A stretch of DNA of 64,000 bases from Deltaproteobacteria bacterium (lineage in GTDB: Bacteria > Desulfobacterota > Desulfuromonadia > Desulfuromonadales > Geopsychrobacteraceae), in the NCBI GenBank assembly GCA_018399135.1, contig JAGYPB010000005.1, positions 16,740 to 80,739 of the forward strand. Reading direction: 5' to 3'. The notes below the pieces were generated by a model. It was not told the DNA's origin. It searched no databases and saw only the letters and a program-made list of their open reading frames with translations. The position numbers and the translations under genes are program-made. Below are positions 49,903 through 58,981 of the stretch, in pieces (within the stretch, counting starts at the first letter, position 1; every line of letters starts with the position of its first letter).

Positions 49903-50874
49903 ATGAAGTATTTCAAAGTTCTGGCTCTGGTATGTGCATTTTTGTTCATTCAACAGTCGGCCATGGCGTTCGAGCCGCGCAACGTGCTCTGTATCGCGCC
50001 TTCCGACCCGGGCGGCGGCTGGGATTTTACCTGCCGTAATATGGCACCGATTCTTTCTGATCTGGATCTGGTGAAGGGCCGTATCCGTACCCAGAACATG
50101 CCGGGTGCCGGTGGTGGAGTGGCTTACGCCCATGTGGTCGGTCAGCAAAAGGGTAACGCCAATCTACTGGTAGCTGCATCGACGGCGACGACAACCCGCC
50201 TGGCCCAGAAGATGTTCATGGGCTTTGGTGCTGATGATGTCCGCTGGCTCGCGGCCCTGGGTGCCGATTATGGTATCGTTGCCGTATCCCCCAAAAGTCG
50301 CTTCCAGACCCTGGATGATCTGGTCGCAGCCCTTAAAGAAAATCCCGCCGGGATGAGTTTTGTCGGGGGCTCTGCTGTTGGTGGTTGGGATCATCTGAAA
50401 ATGCTGATGCTGGCCGACGCCGCTGGTGTTCAGGATCTTAAATCAGTCCGTTACACCAGTTTCAGCAGTGGTGGCCCGGCAATTATCGAGATCATGGGTG
50501 GTCGTGCCGATGTCTTTACCGGCGACGTCAGTGAGACATTGACGCAACTGGAAGCCGGTAGCCTCAAGGTGCTCGCGGTTCTCGGTGATGATCGTCTGGG
50601 CGGAGTCTTGGCCGATGTCCCGACAGCGAAGGAGCTTGGTTATGATGTCATCGGTGCTAACTGGCGTGGTTTTTATATCCCTGTGGGCGTGTCTGATGAG
50701 CAATATGCCTACTGGAGTGATGCCATGAAAAAGCTGGTGGTATCCGAGAAGTTCAAAATCCTGCGTGAGCAGAACGGACTTGCCGCTTTTGAGCGCACTG
50801 GAGCGGAAATGGATGAGTTTGTTCTGAATCAGGTCAAATCGCTGGAAAAACTGTTTGCCCGTATGGGGCAATAA
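49903..50874 (+). CDS. tctC: Tripartite tricarboxylate transporter, periplasmic substrate-binding protein TctC
   Basis: A 323-residue Bug-family binding protein with a signal peptide (MKYFKVLALVCAFLFIQQSAMA) and the family pattern PSDPGGGWDFTCRNMAPIL, QNMPGAGGGVAYAHV, then KSVRYTSFSSGGPAI and ADVPTAKELGYDVIGANWRGFYIPVG (read in parts). AAGGAGAAGGTT precedes the chosen ATG. The substrate is likely citrate or another tricarboxylate, consistent with the divergent CitA-type sensor, but Bug proteins are varied. Confidence 0.92.
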   Translation: MKYFKVLALVCAFLFIQQSAMAFEPRNVLCIAPSDPGGGWDFTCRNMAPILSDLDLVKGRIRTQNMPGAGGGVAYAHVVGQQKGNANLLVAASTATTTRLAQKMFMGFGADDVRWLAALGADYGIVAVSPKSRFQTLDDLVAALKENPAGMSFVGGSAVGGWDHLKMLMLADAAGVQDLKSVRYTSFSSGGPAIIEIMGGRADVFTGDVSETLTQLEAGSLKVLAVLGDDRLGGVLADVPTAKELGYDVIGANWRGFYIPVGVSDEQYAYWSDAMKKLVVSEKFKILREQNGLAAFERTGAEMDEFVLNQVKSLEKLFARMGQ

Positions 50875-50949
50875 TCTGACTTGTTGATATATCGGATCCG
50901 CCTTTTTGGCGGATCCGGTAACTGCTTGATACGAGAAGAGAGCGGAGTC

Positions 50950-51390
50950 ATGAGCGATCGTATTGTTGCTGTTATGCTGCTGGTACTGGCGTTACTGTTC
51001 GGCCTTCAGGCCTGGGCTTATGTGCCGATCGGATTTACCGACCATTTGGGCGCACGGGTTTTCCCTCTGGCTGTTGCCCTGTTTATGTTGCCCTTGACCC
51101 TGGTTCTGTTCTTCGGACGGCATGTGGCTGGAGTATGGCCAAGTGCACGAGCCTGGCGAGTGGTTTTTCTGGCCCTTTCGGTGCTGGTGGTTTACGCATT
51201 GGTCATCGAATATGTCGGATTTATCATCGCAACAATGGGTGTTTTTATTGTTTACGGGATTCTCTACGGTGCCCGCTGGTGGAAAACTGTCATTACCGGA
51301 ATCATCGCCGCCATTGTCCTTTATGCCCTTTTCGTCTTGGCTCTGGATATGTATCTCCCCCTCGGGTCGCTTTTTGAGGAGTTGTTCTGA
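50950..51390 (+). CDS. tctB: Tripartite tricarboxylate transporter small membrane subunit TctB
   Basis: A 146-residue membrane protein with four helices, the small TctB-type subunit (DRIVAVMLLVLALLFGLQAWAY..., LGARVFPLAVALFMLPLTLVLF, read in parts). GAGAGCGGAGTC precedes the ATG. It lies between tctC and tctA and overlaps tctA by one base. It stabilises the large permease; its own role in transport is limited. Confidence 0.88.
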   Translation: MSDRIVAVMLLVLALLFGLQAWAYVPIGFTDHLGARVFPLAVALFMLPLTLVLFFGRHVAGVWPSARAWRVVFLALSVLVVYALVIEYVGFIIATMGVFIVYGILYGARWWKTVITGIIAAIVLYALFVLALDMYLPLGSLFEELF

Positions 51391-52901
51391 TGGATGCTTT
51401 TCACTCTCTTATGCAGGGGTTTTCCGGTGCGTTGATTCCCATCAACCTGCTGGTGGTGTTTCTCGGGGTTACGGCGGGCACGGTGATCGGCATGCTCCCC
51501 GGCATCGGCCCGATTAACGGGATCGCCATTTTGATTCCGATTACTTTCGCCTTGGGCATCGATCCTACGTCGATGCTGATTCTGTTTGCCGGAATTTATT
51601 ATGGTGCCCAGTATGGTAATTCCATCAGCACCATTTTGCTGAATGTGCCGGGGACACCATCGTCCGTTGCCACCGCTCTGGATGGTCACCCCATGGCCAA
51701 AAGCGGGCGTGCCGGCCCGGCTCTGGCTATCTCCGCGATTGCGTCCTTTATCGGTGGAACCGTTGCCATTATTGGTTTAATGTTTTTAGCCCCGGTGCTG
51801 TCTAAATGGGCGATTCGCTTTGGTCCGGCGGAATATTTTGTGTTGATTCTGTTTACCTTTACCATGCTGTCTGCCCTGTCTGGAAAGCAGTTTATCAAAG
51901 GCCTGCTGGCCACCGGCATCGGTTTGATGCTTGCGACCATCGGTATTGATGGCGGAACCGGGATTCCCCGCTATACTTTTGGACACTTGGCCTTTTATGA
52001 TGGTCTCGATTTTGCCGTAGTCACCATTGGTCTGTTTGCTATTTCCGAAGTGTTCCTGCTGATTGAGCAGACTCAGGGTGTCGGTGATGTGAATACCAGG
52101 TTGGGCCGGGTGATGGTCACGGCAAAGGAGTTTGTCTCCTGCTGGTGGGGGATGATCCGTTCCGCCGTTGTCGGTTTTTTTATTGGGGTGTTGCCCGGAG
52201 CCGGAGCAACCATCGCCAGTTTTATGGCCTATGCCACTGAGCAACGTTTGACCGATAAGGAAGGTACCTTCGGGACGGGGGATATCCGCGCGGTGGCAGC
52301 ACCGGAATCTGCCAATAATGCCGCTGTGTCAGGTGCGCTGATTCCGATGCTGACCCTAGGGGTGCCCGGAAGCGGCACTACGGCGGTTATCCTTGGTGCA
52401 TTACTGGCTTTGAATCTTAATCCCGGACCACTGTTTATTGTTCAGCATGGTGACATGTTCTGGACCTTGATTGCATCCATGTATATCGGTAACGTCATGT
52501 TGCTGGTACTCAACCTTCCCCTGGTCGGTCTGTTCGTCAAGGTCCTGCTGATTCCCCGCTACATCCTGGTGCCGGGAGTGGCGATGATCAGTTACGGTGC
52601 CATCTACGCGGCCAGCAGTTCGATCACGGATTTGATGCTGATGACCGGTTTCGGCCTGCTCGGCTACCTGATGCGTAAAACCGATTTTCCGTTGGCTCCG
52701 GTGATTTTGGCACTGGTTCTCGGGCCGATGATGGAGACCAGTCTGCGCCGCGCCCTGTCGTTGTCTAACGGCGATTGGGGAGTGTTGTTTGCCTCACCGC
52801 TGGTGCTGGTACTATGGGGGCTGGTCGCCGTATCAGCATTTGTCCCGCTTTTTCGTACCTTGCGCCGGGCGCGTCGGTATAACGATAGTGAGCAGCATTA
52901 G
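51390..52901 (+). CDS. tctA: Tripartite tricarboxylate transporter large permease TctA
   Basis: A 503-residue permease with about 12 helices and two glycine-rich family boxes: GTVIGMLPGIGPINGIAILIPITFALG near the N-terminus and FFIGVLPGAGATIASFMAYATEQ in the middle (read in parts). It also has STILLNVPGTPSSVATALDGHPMA. It is driven by an ion gradient together with TctC and TctB. It is followed by a strong terminator. Confidence 0.94.
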   Translation: MDAFHSLMQGFSGALIPINLLVVFLGVTAGTVIGMLPGIGPINGIAILIPITFALGIDPTSMLILFAGIYYGAQYGNSISTILLNVPGTPSSVATALDGHPMAKSGRAGPALAISAIASFIGGTVAIIGLMFLAPVLSKWAIRFGPAEYFVLILFTFTMLSALSGKQFIKGLLATGIGLMLATIGIDGGTGIPRYTFGHLAFYDGLDFAVVTIGLFAISEVFLLIEQTQGVGDVNTRLGRVMVTAKEFVSCWWGMIRSAVVGFFIGVLPGAGATIASFMAYATEQRLTDKEGTFGTGDIRAVAAPESANNAAVSGALIPMLTLGVPGSGTTAVILGALLALNLNPGPLFIVQHGDMFWTLIASMYIGNVMLLVLNLPLVGLFVKVLLIPRYILVPGVAMISYGAIYAASSSITDLMLMTGFGLLGYLMRKTDFPLAPVILALVLGPMMETSLRRALSLSNGDWGVLFASPLVLVLWGLVAVSAFVPLFRTLRRARRYNDSEQH

Positions 52902-52936
52902 CAGGCACAGGAATAGATTCTTTGAATTGTAACAAA

Positions 52937-52975
52937 AAAGAGGCTATCCGCATCAAGCTTGTGGATAGCCTCTTT
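52937..52975 (+). terminator. Terminator after tctA
   Basis: A 13-bp perfect stem (AAAGAGGCTATCC with its complement) around a 13-base loop, ending in CTCTTTG and flanked by A runs, 36 bases after the tctA stop. The ~265 bases from here to the end of etfA on the other strand show no gene I can support. Confidence 0.85.
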
Positions 52976-53241
52976 GCACAGGTGTTGTCATCACCAATCG
53001 GAGCAGGCACAAGAGAAATTGATGTTTTAGCCTTTGCCGCAGGCTTCTAGAAACAGCTGGAGGAGGTCGGATCTGTTGGCTTTGATGTTGCCAGACAGAA
53101 AGTCGGACAGGCCCGGACACTAGCAACCTTTCCAGCCCTTGAGAAAAATCCCTCACTGTTTTTACAGATACCGTCTGCCGCATCGGTGGTTCGACCCTGA
53201 TCTGCTTTGCCTTTAACGTTGCAGGTTGCGGATTGGACTCG

Positions 53242-54165
53242 TCAGGCCTGCTGAGCGTTGATCTTCTCGGTCAATAGCGGTATCAGCTGTTTCAGGTCGC
53301 AGACGGCGAGAACGTCGGCAACTTCGCCGATAGGAGCATCCTTGTCGGTGTTGATGGCAATCACAAAGTCCGATTTTTTCATTCCTGCCAGGTGCTGGAT
53401 TGCCCCGGAAATACCGCAGGCAATGTACAGTTTGGGTGCCACGGTTTGACCAGTGGTTCCGACCTGGCGACTGTGGTCAGTCCAGTCGGCATCAACAACC
53501 GGACGACTGGCGGCATATTCCCCTTTCAGTGCTTTTGCCAGATTGGCAACCATCTCCAGATTTTCCGCTTTGCCGATCCCTCTGCCGGCACTGACAATCA
53601 CCTTGGCTTTGGACAGGTCGACACCTCCGGCTGCCGCTGCTTCGTAACCCTGAAAATCGATATCACCGGCGCCGGTCACCGGTAAATCAATCACCTCGGG
53701 TGTTGCCGAGATCGATTGGGTTGGAGTAAATGCCCCTGCCTGCAGGGTAACGACAGTTTTTTCCGTTTCAGCTTTCATCCGCCGCTGCAGCTTAGCGTTG
53801 CAGACCGGCACGATCAAGTGCCCTTCCTGCACATCGACCACTTCGGAAAACTGGGTTGCGTCCAGTGCCAGGGCAACCCGCGGCGCGAGATCCCAGCCGT
53901 AAGAAGAGTGGGGGAAGGCAATCAGTTGCGGCTGCTCCCTGGCAATCACCTCCAATAGTAATTGCTTGTGCACCGCTGGATTGAACTCGCCGGCCTGGGC
54001 CGCATCAGCCAGATAGAGGCGGCCATCAAATTGGGGGAGGTTCTGTTTGTTGCCGACCAGAAACATGACCGCTTGAGCATCCATCCGTACGGTAAATTCA
54101 ATCAACTCAGCGCTGGTGCCGAGGAGTTTGCCCTCTCTATATTCTGCTACCAATAGTATTTTCAT
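53242..54165 (-). CDS. etfA: Electron transfer flavoprotein alpha subunit
   Basis: A 307-residue EtfA: the N-terminal domain starts [22 protein letters not shown], and the C-terminal FAD domain has [62 protein letters not shown] and INTDKDAPI (read in parts), all FAD-binding hallmarks. The ATG after AGGAGATGACC is chosen over one six bases upstream. It forms an operon with etfB and the membrane oxidoreductase; together they would pass electrons from acyl-CoA dehydrogenases to menaquinone. Confidence 0.94.
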   Translation of the reverse strand: MKILLVAEYREGKLLGTSAELIEFTVRMDAQAVMFLVGNKQNLPQFDGRLYLADAAQAGEFNPAVHKQLLLEVIAREQPQLIAFPHSSYGWDLAPRVALALDATQFSEVVDVQEGHLIVPVCNAKLQRRMKAETEKTVVTLQAGAFTPTQSISATPEVIDLPVTGAGDIDFQGYEAAAAGGVDLSKAKVIVSAGRGIGKAENLEMVANLAKALKGEYAASRPVVDADWTDHSRQVGTTGQTVAPKLYIACGISGAIQHLAGMKKSDFVIAINTDKDAPIGEVADVLAVCDLKQLIPLLTEKINAQQA

Positions 54166-54174
54166 GGTCATCTC

Positions 54175-54948
54175 CTATACCAGAACTGTGGTTTTTTCTT
54201 TGAGGATCCGCATCAGCCGCTCGGCCAGTTCAGACGCATCACCTTCGAGAATCAGTCCACTGCCGCGCTTTTCCGGAAACGCCATGCTGATGGTTTTCTG
54301 CTGTGGATCAGCCGGGTTCAAGTCGCCTACAGGGATCGTCAACAACTCTTTCTTTTTAGCTTTCATGATATTGGGCAAAGTCGGGTAGCGTGGCGTATTC
54401 AGGCCGAGTTGACAGGTGACCAATGCGGGGGCGGTACAGCTGACCAGAGCCCGCGCGCCCCCTTCAAGCTCACGTTTGGCGGAAATCGTTCCATCAGTAT
54501 AGCTGAATTCTACCAGGGTGGTCAGACTCGGGATGCCGAGCATTTCCGCGACCAGTACGCCAACCTGGGCACTGCCGCGATCCTGCGATTGCATCCCGGC
54601 AAAAATCAGATCAAATTGATGCTGTCGGGCAAAGGTGGCGATCAGAGAGGCGATGGTGTGTGGATCGTGCAAATGGCTGTGATCATCAGCAACCTGTACC
54701 CCGCGATCCGCCCCCATGGCGAGGGCTTTTTTGATCATTTCTTTGGTACGATCAGGGCCGATGCTGAGAACGGTCAGGTCGGCGTCCCCGAGCTGTTCTT
54801 TCAGTTGCACCGCCTGTTCAACGGCAAATTCATCGTATTCGTTCATTCTCCAGGCAAGATCAGCCTGATCGTACCAGGTGCCGGCAGCGTCGATCTTGAA
54901 ACGCGATTCCATGTCAGGAATCTGTTTGATGCAGACCAGAATGTTCAT
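54175..54948 (-). CDS. etfB: Electron transfer flavoprotein beta subunit
   Basis: A 257-residue EtfB: MNILVCIKQIPDMESRFKI at the start, VLSIGPDRTKEMIKKALAMGADRGVQV, DLIFAGMQSQDRGSAQVGVLVAEMLGIPSLTTLVEF (read in parts) and the recognition-loop region TPRYPTLPNIMKAKKKEL that docks acyl-CoA dehydrogenases. AGGAGG sits five bases before the ATG. It is the middle gene of the EMO-etfB-etfA operon. Confidence 0.94.
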   Translation of the reverse strand: MNILVCIKQIPDMESRFKIDAAGTWYDQADLAWRMNEYDEFAVEQAVQLKEQLGDADLTVLSIGPDRTKEMIKKALAMGADRGVQVADDHSHLHDPHTIASLIATFARQHQFDLIFAGMQSQDRGSAQVGVLVAEMLGIPSLTTLVEFSYTDGTISAKRELEGGARALVSCTAPALVTCQLGLNTPRYPTLPNIMKAKKKELLTIPVGDLNPADPQQKTISMAFPEKRGSGLILEGDASELAERLMRILKEKTTVLV

Positions 54949-54985
54949 TCAATCCTCCTATGGCAATGTATCCGGCAGTCGTTGG

Positions 54986-57001
54986 TTATTTTGGCACAAA
55001 GTCAGCCGTCTGCGGGGTAGCCTGGGTCAAGCGTGTCAGCAGAAGTTCCGCCAGATCCTGTGCTTGCAGTTGCTGTTCCAGGCCAACTCCTTTGATGCCG
55101 TCTTCGAACATGCTCAGACAGAAAGGACAGCTCGAGATCAGGGTCGGTGTCCGGGTGTCGGCCGCCATGGCGACCCTCTTTTCACTGATCCGGGTGCCGA
55201 GATTTTCCTCAGCGAGAATACGACCGCCACCGGCGCCGCAACAAAAAGACTCAGCCTCATGCTTTGCCATTTCGATGATCCGGGCACCGGCGGCATGTAA
55301 CAGGGTGCGCGGTGACTGATAGATCCCATTGTGGCGGCCAAGGTAACAGGAGTCATGATAAGTGCAGGCGAAGCTTTCGGCGCGCAGTGACAACTGACCT
55401 TGCTCAAGAAGCTGAGCCAGATAATCGGTGTAATGGGTGACCGGAAGGTCAAGGCCAAAGGTGCGATAGTCCTTGTTCAGAGTATTATAGCAGTGCGGGC
55501 AGCTAGTGACGATCTGAGCGGCGCCGCTGGCTTTGATCTGCTCGATGTTTTCCTGGGCCAGGGTTTGGTAAAGATATTCATTCCCCATTTTGCGCATCGG
55601 CTCGCCACAACATTTTTCCTGTTTGCCGAGAATCGCAACCCGGATTCCCGCAGCTGCGCAGAGCGTGACAAAGGCTTTGGCAACAGCCTGGTTGCGTTGA
55701 TCAAAAGCGGCGTAGCAGCCGACAAAGTAGAGGATATCGGCTGGTGCATCACCGGCCATGATTACGGGCAGATCCTGCGCCCAGTTGCCACGGTCAGCAA
55801 AGGTCAAGCCCAACGGGTTGCCGTTGACTTCCGTGTGTTCCATGGCGGTCATTACCTCATGGCCGGGGAATTCCCCCTCCATCAGCACCAGGTTGCGTCG
55901 CACCTCAACAATTTTTCGCACATGTTCAATGCTTGCCGGGCAACTCTCCTGACAGGCCAGACAGGTGGTGCAGGCCCAGAGGACATCCCGTTCGAGAGTC
56001 TCCGGCAGATTCGCCTGTTGGTCGTGAAAGGCCATTGCGCCGATTTGTTGCACCAGCTTCATCGGTGACAGAGGCTTGTCCGTTGCCCACGCCGGACAGC
56101 GATCCTGGCAGCGCTTACAGCTGGTGCAGGCATCCGCGTCATAGATATCCTTCCAGGTCAGCTGTTGCACCTGGGCTGCGCCGAAGCTTTCAGCATCTTC
56201 GTTTTCCAGGTCAATGAGCGGCAGTAACCCTTTCGGTCCGAGGTCAACAAGAAAATAGTTGACGCCGGTGGTGAACAGATGCCGTAATTTGGTCAGGGGA
56301 ATGAGGGCGATAAAGACGATGGCCAACAGCAGATGCAGCCACCAGATGTAGGAATGCAAGGCGCGCAGGGTTGATTCTTCCAATCCCGTCAGACCTTTTG
56401 CGAACACCAGACCGACCGGAGACCAGAGGGCGAGAGAAGTCCCCATTTCAGTGACAGCCATGCGAGCGCCCTCAATGACAAAGCCGGTGATCAGGACGAC
56501 TAACAGCAGGGCGTGGATCAGCCAGTCTTCCGTTTTGCTTTCGAGCCCCGCAGGGCGAATCAGGGCACGACGAAACAACAAGCCAAGTAGCATGACAATA
56601 GCAATCAACCCGGCCAGATCGAGAATCAGCGAGAAGAACAGATAAAAAGACCCGGTCAGGAAACGATAATCGAAGAACAGATCAGTAAAGTCGGCCTGGA
56701 TGAAAATCAGCAGGGTGCCGATGAACAATAGTAGAAAGCCCCAGAAGAACAGTGCATGGGCCGTACCCGGCAAGCGTTCTCGCATGACTTTTGTTTGTAG
56801 CAGAATGCCGCGGATCATGTGCCCCAGGCGCGTCGGCCACCGATCAAAGCGGTTTAAGGGTTGCCCCTGGCGGTAAGTCTTGACGCGCTGCGCAAACTGA
56901 TAACAAAGGAAAACCACAGCAGCTGCTGCCAACAGGTACATGGGGAGCAAAACGCCGAGGCTCTGACCGATATTCCAGTAGATTTCGCGTGTGTATTCCA
57001 T
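54986..57001 (-). CDS. Membrane-bound ETF:menaquinone oxidoreductase (EMO/DUF224 type, HdrD-like with cytochrome b domain)
   Basis: A 671-residue fusion. The N-terminal ~280 residues are a NarI/HdrE-like cytochrome b membrane domain with about six helices and conserved histidines (GHMIRGIL, AHALFFWGFLL, HALLLVVLITGF, HSYIWWLHLLLAIVF). A ferredoxin domain follows with CTSCKRCQDRCPAW and CTTCLACQESCP, then two CCG (DUF224) domains: YFVGCYAAFD ... KCCGEPMRK and TYHDSCYLGRHNG ... FCCGAGGG. Such proteins beside etfBA are the established route from ETF to menaquinone in anaerobic fatty-acid oxidisers. GGGAGGATC precedes the ATG. First gene of its operon, divergent from the MerR gene. Confidence 0.9.
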   Translation of the reverse strand: MEYTREIYWNIGQSLGVLLPMYLLAAAAVVFLCYQFAQRVKTYRQGQPLNRFDRWPTRLGHMIRGILLQTKVMRERLPGTAHALFFWGFLLLFIGTLLIFIQADFTDLFFDYRFLTGSFYLFFSLILDLAGLIAIVMLLGLLFRRALIRPAGLESKTEDWLIHALLLVVLITGFVIEGARMAVTEMGTSLALWSPVGLVFAKGLTGLEESTLRALHSYIWWLHLLLAIVFIALIPLTKLRHLFTTGVNYFLVDLGPKGLLPLIDLENEDAESFGAAQVQQLTWKDIYDADACTSCKRCQDRCPAWATDKPLSPMKLVQQIGAMAFHDQQANLPETLERDVLWACTTCLACQESCPASIEHVRKIVEVRRNLVLMEGEFPGHEVMTAMEHTEVNGNPLGLTFADRGNWAQDLPVIMAGDAPADILYFVGCYAAFDQRNQAVAKAFVTLCAAAGIRVAILGKQEKCCGEPMRKMGNEYLYQTLAQENIEQIKASGAAQIVTSCPHCYNTLNKDYRTFGLDLPVTHYTDYLAQLLEQGQLSLRAESFACTYHDSCYLGRHNGIYQSPRTLLHAAGARIIEMAKHEAESFCCGAGGGRILAEENLGTRISEKRVAMAADTRTPTLISSCPFCLSMFEDGIKGVGLEQQLQAQDLAELLLTRLTQATPQTADFVPK

Positions 57002-57091
57002 GATCCTCCCGGCTGATCGGTCATGTTGAGTAGCAAAAGAAGCATGATGGCAGTACATTAAGCTGGATATAAATTACTACATATACTATGC

Positions 57092-57107
57092 TTAACGTAA
57101 AGGTCAA
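57092..57107. promoter_or_regulatory. Candidate MerR operator upstream of the ETF operon
   Basis: TTAACGTAAAGGTCAA (reverse complement TTGACCTTTACGTTAA) is a near-palindrome resembling the TTGACGTxxACGTAAA-type boxes of MerR regulators of acyl-CoA catabolism. The first 13 bases recur exactly before the divergent merR gene. It lies about 90 bases before the oxidoreductase start. Confidence 0.55.
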
Positions 57108-57217
57108 CTAAAAAAATAACAGCATTCTATCTATTTAAAACCGATGGAACATCCTGTAATTTATATACTCGTCCTGGATTGACAGATCAATACGGCAATG
57201 TTAATTAATATAAAAAA

Positions 57218-57233
57218 TTAACGTAAAGGTTAT
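57218..57233 (+). promoter_or_regulatory. Second operator-like copy overlapping the merR ribosome site
   Basis: TTAACGTAAAGGT is repeated exactly here (57218-57230) and includes the AAAGG that would serve as ribosome binding site of the merR gene, which starts eight bases later. This placement suggests autoregulation by the MerR protein, possibly also at translation start. Confidence 0.5.
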
Positions 57234-57237
57234 GGCT

Positions 57238-57648
57238 ATGAATCAAATCAACAAACAATCGGTGCAGATTGGTGAGCTGGCACGCACATTGGGGGTCACG
57301 ACACGAACGATCCGCTATTACGAGGAAATCGGTCTGATGGGATCGCCCGAACGGATGGGGGGCGGCATCCGTACCTACAACCGGGATGATACATTGCGTC
57401 TGAAGTTTATTCTTAAACTCAAAGAGCTGGGCATTTCATTGAATGAAATGCAGGAACTGGCAAAGAACTTTGATGTCAACCAGCAGGATTTTCATACCAT
57501 TACCCCGAAACTGCTGGAAATGCTCGATTTCCATATTAACAAAGTCGATAAAAAAATGGAGAGTCTGGCCTCTTTACGTTCTGAAATTGTCGCATATCGA
57601 ACCCGGATTGTTGATATTCTCAATGGCCGTGTGGCGGTGGTGAAATAA
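57238..57648 (+). CDS. MerR-family transcriptional regulator
   Basis: A 136-residue MerR protein: VQIGELARTLGVTTRTIRYYEEIGLMGSPERMGGGIRTYNRDDTLRLKFILKLKELGISLNEMQEL (read in parts) followed by a dimerisation helix and a short C-terminus without metal-binding cysteines. It is divergent from the ETF operon and followed by two thioesterase genes. This fits the LiuR/FadR-like MerR branch controlling fatty- or branched-acid oxidation in proteobacteria; the target is inferred from the shared repeat at both promoters. Confidence 0.85.
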   Translation: MNQINKQSVQIGELARTLGVTTRTIRYYEEIGLMGSPERMGGGIRTYNRDDTLRLKFILKLKELGISLNEMQELAKNFDVNQQDFHTITPKLLEMLDFHINKVDKKMESLASLRSEIVAYRTRIVDILNGRVAVVK

Positions 57649-57650
57649 CA

Positions 57651-58070
57651 ATGATAGCATTCGAATTTACCACAGATATTGAAATCCGTTTTGCCGATAT
57701 TGATGCCTATGGTCATGTCAACAATGCGATCTTTTTTACCTATCTGGAAACTGCCCGGATCAAGCTGTTTCAGCAATATTTTGGTGGTTTTCTCGATACC
57801 TCTTTAACTTTTCTTGTGGTGCGCGCCGAGTGTGATTACCGGCTTCCAGTAACCTTGAACGATCGACTGCAGATTACCATCCAAATTGAGCAGCTCAGGC
57901 ATTCGAGTTTCACCTTCAGTTACCGCCTGCATAATGGCGAAGGCAAGGACTATGCGACCGCCGGAACCGTCATGGTGTGTTACGACCCGGTAGCCAGTCG
58001 ACCGGTTGCTATTCCCGCTGAAATACGCGAAATCTTTGCTCAAACAGCGCCTTCTTCAGCACAGAAATAA
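57651..58070 (+). CDS. Acyl-CoA thioesterase, YbgC/4HBT hotdog family
   Basis: A 139-residue hotdog protein with the 4HBT signature IRFADIDAYGHVNNAIFFTYLETARIKLFQ (the Asp and the HVNNA segment form the active site). It starts two bases after the merR stop. It likely hydrolyses acyl-CoA to free acid and CoA, in keeping with an acyl-CoA oxidation locus. Confidence 0.88.
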   Translation: MIAFEFTTDIEIRFADIDAYGHVNNAIFFTYLETARIKLFQQYFGGFLDTSLTFLVVRAECDYRLPVTLNDRLQITIQIEQLRHSSFTFSYRLHNGEGKDYATAGTVMVCYDPVASRPVAIPAEIREIFAQTAPSSAQK

Positions 58071-58089
58071 AACACCAAGGAGAGAGACC

Positions 58090-58611
58090 GTGTCAGTTTC
58101 AGAGAAAACAACCTACAAGGTAGCCGCAATGCAACCGATCTCCCGAGATTGCCTGGTGTGCGGCACTGAGAATGCGCTGGGAGTCAAGGCACATTTTTAC
58201 GAAACGGAATCCAAAGAACTGATTGCGCTCTTTACCTTACGCAATCAGCATCAGAGTTATCCCGGCATAGCCCACGGGGGCATCTCGGCCACGGTACTTG
58301 ATGAAGTGATCGGGCGGGCAATTATGATCGATCACGACCATCAGACTTTCGGCATGACACTTGATCTGCAGGTGCGCTACCGCAAACCGGTCCCCCTGGA
58401 TGTTGAACTCAAGGTCGTGGGGCGTATCAATGCGGATAAGGGACGATTGTTTGAAGGCAGTGGGGAACTCTATCTGCCTGATGGTTCGGTTGCCGTTGAG
58501 GCCCATGGTAAATACATGAAGCGTCGCATCGATCAGATTACCGATGCTGATTTTACTGAGACCTCGTGGGTGGTTCCGGAGGGGGAGTCACCGGCAAGGA
58601 TTGTTATCTAG
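58090..58611 (+). CDS. PaaI-like hotdog thioesterase
   Basis: A 173-residue hotdog-fold protein with a GTG start preceded by AAGGAGAGAG. It has CLVCGTENALGVKAHFYE near the N-terminus and the PaaI-type motif SYPGIAHGGISATVLDEVIGRAIM (HGG..A..D), where the Asp/His act in catalysis. It is the third gene of the merR-thioesterase unit. The substrate is probably a medium- or aryl-acyl-CoA. Confidence 0.85.
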   Translation: MSVSEKTTYKVAAMQPISRDCLVCGTENALGVKAHFYETESKELIALFTLRNQHQSYPGIAHGGISATVLDEVIGRAIMIDHDHQTFGMTLDLQVRYRKPVPLDVELKVVGRINADKGRLFEGSGELYLPDGSVAVEAHGKYMKRRIDQITDADFTETSWVVPEGESPARIVI

Positions 58612-58630
58612 GGAAGAGACCCGCAGAGAT

Positions 58631-58906
58631 TTAAGGCAGCACCTTGTTCCAGCGATCAATCGTTACCTGCTCAAATAGTCCGGCTTTGGCATAGGGGTCG
58701 TTTGCAGCAAAGCTTTCTGCGGCACTGGGATCGGCCAGATCGAGAATAACCACCGAGCCGCACATCTGTTCCTTCTCATCAAGTAGCGGGCCGGCAGCAA
58801 ACAATTGATCACCGAAACCTTTCAGGTATTCAACATGAGCTGGACGGTTTTCCTGCCGCACATTTAGGTGATCTTTTTTGTCGGTACAGCGGAAGACAAA
58901 GAGCAT
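58631..58906 (-). CDS. YciI-like protein
   Basis: A 91-residue YciI/YCII-domain protein: MLFVFRCTDKKDHLNVRQENRPAHVEYLKGFGDQLFAAGPLLDEKEQMCGSVVILDLADPSAAESFAANDPYAKAGLF (read in parts) contains the His-Asp pair (RPAHVEYL, NDPYAKAGLF) of this family, whose function is still unclear. The start is chosen at the ATG giving MLFV, the usual N-terminus. It is alone on the minus strand, convergent with the thioesterase unit. Confidence 0.88.
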   Translation of the reverse strand: MLFVFRCTDKKDHLNVRQENRPAHVEYLKGFGDQLFAAGPLLDEKEQMCGSVVILDLADPSAAESFAANDPYAKAGLFEQVTIDRWNKVLP

Positions 58907-58981
58907 GGTGGCCTCCAATGATTTCAAATGTAAATGGCTATGCGAGAGCTGAGACTAGCATAACTACGGAGGAAAAGAGAG

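Noticed and set aside
52953..53183. 76-codon minus-strand frame between tctA and etfA
   Set aside because: It runs through the tctA terminator, has no ribosome site and no family signal.
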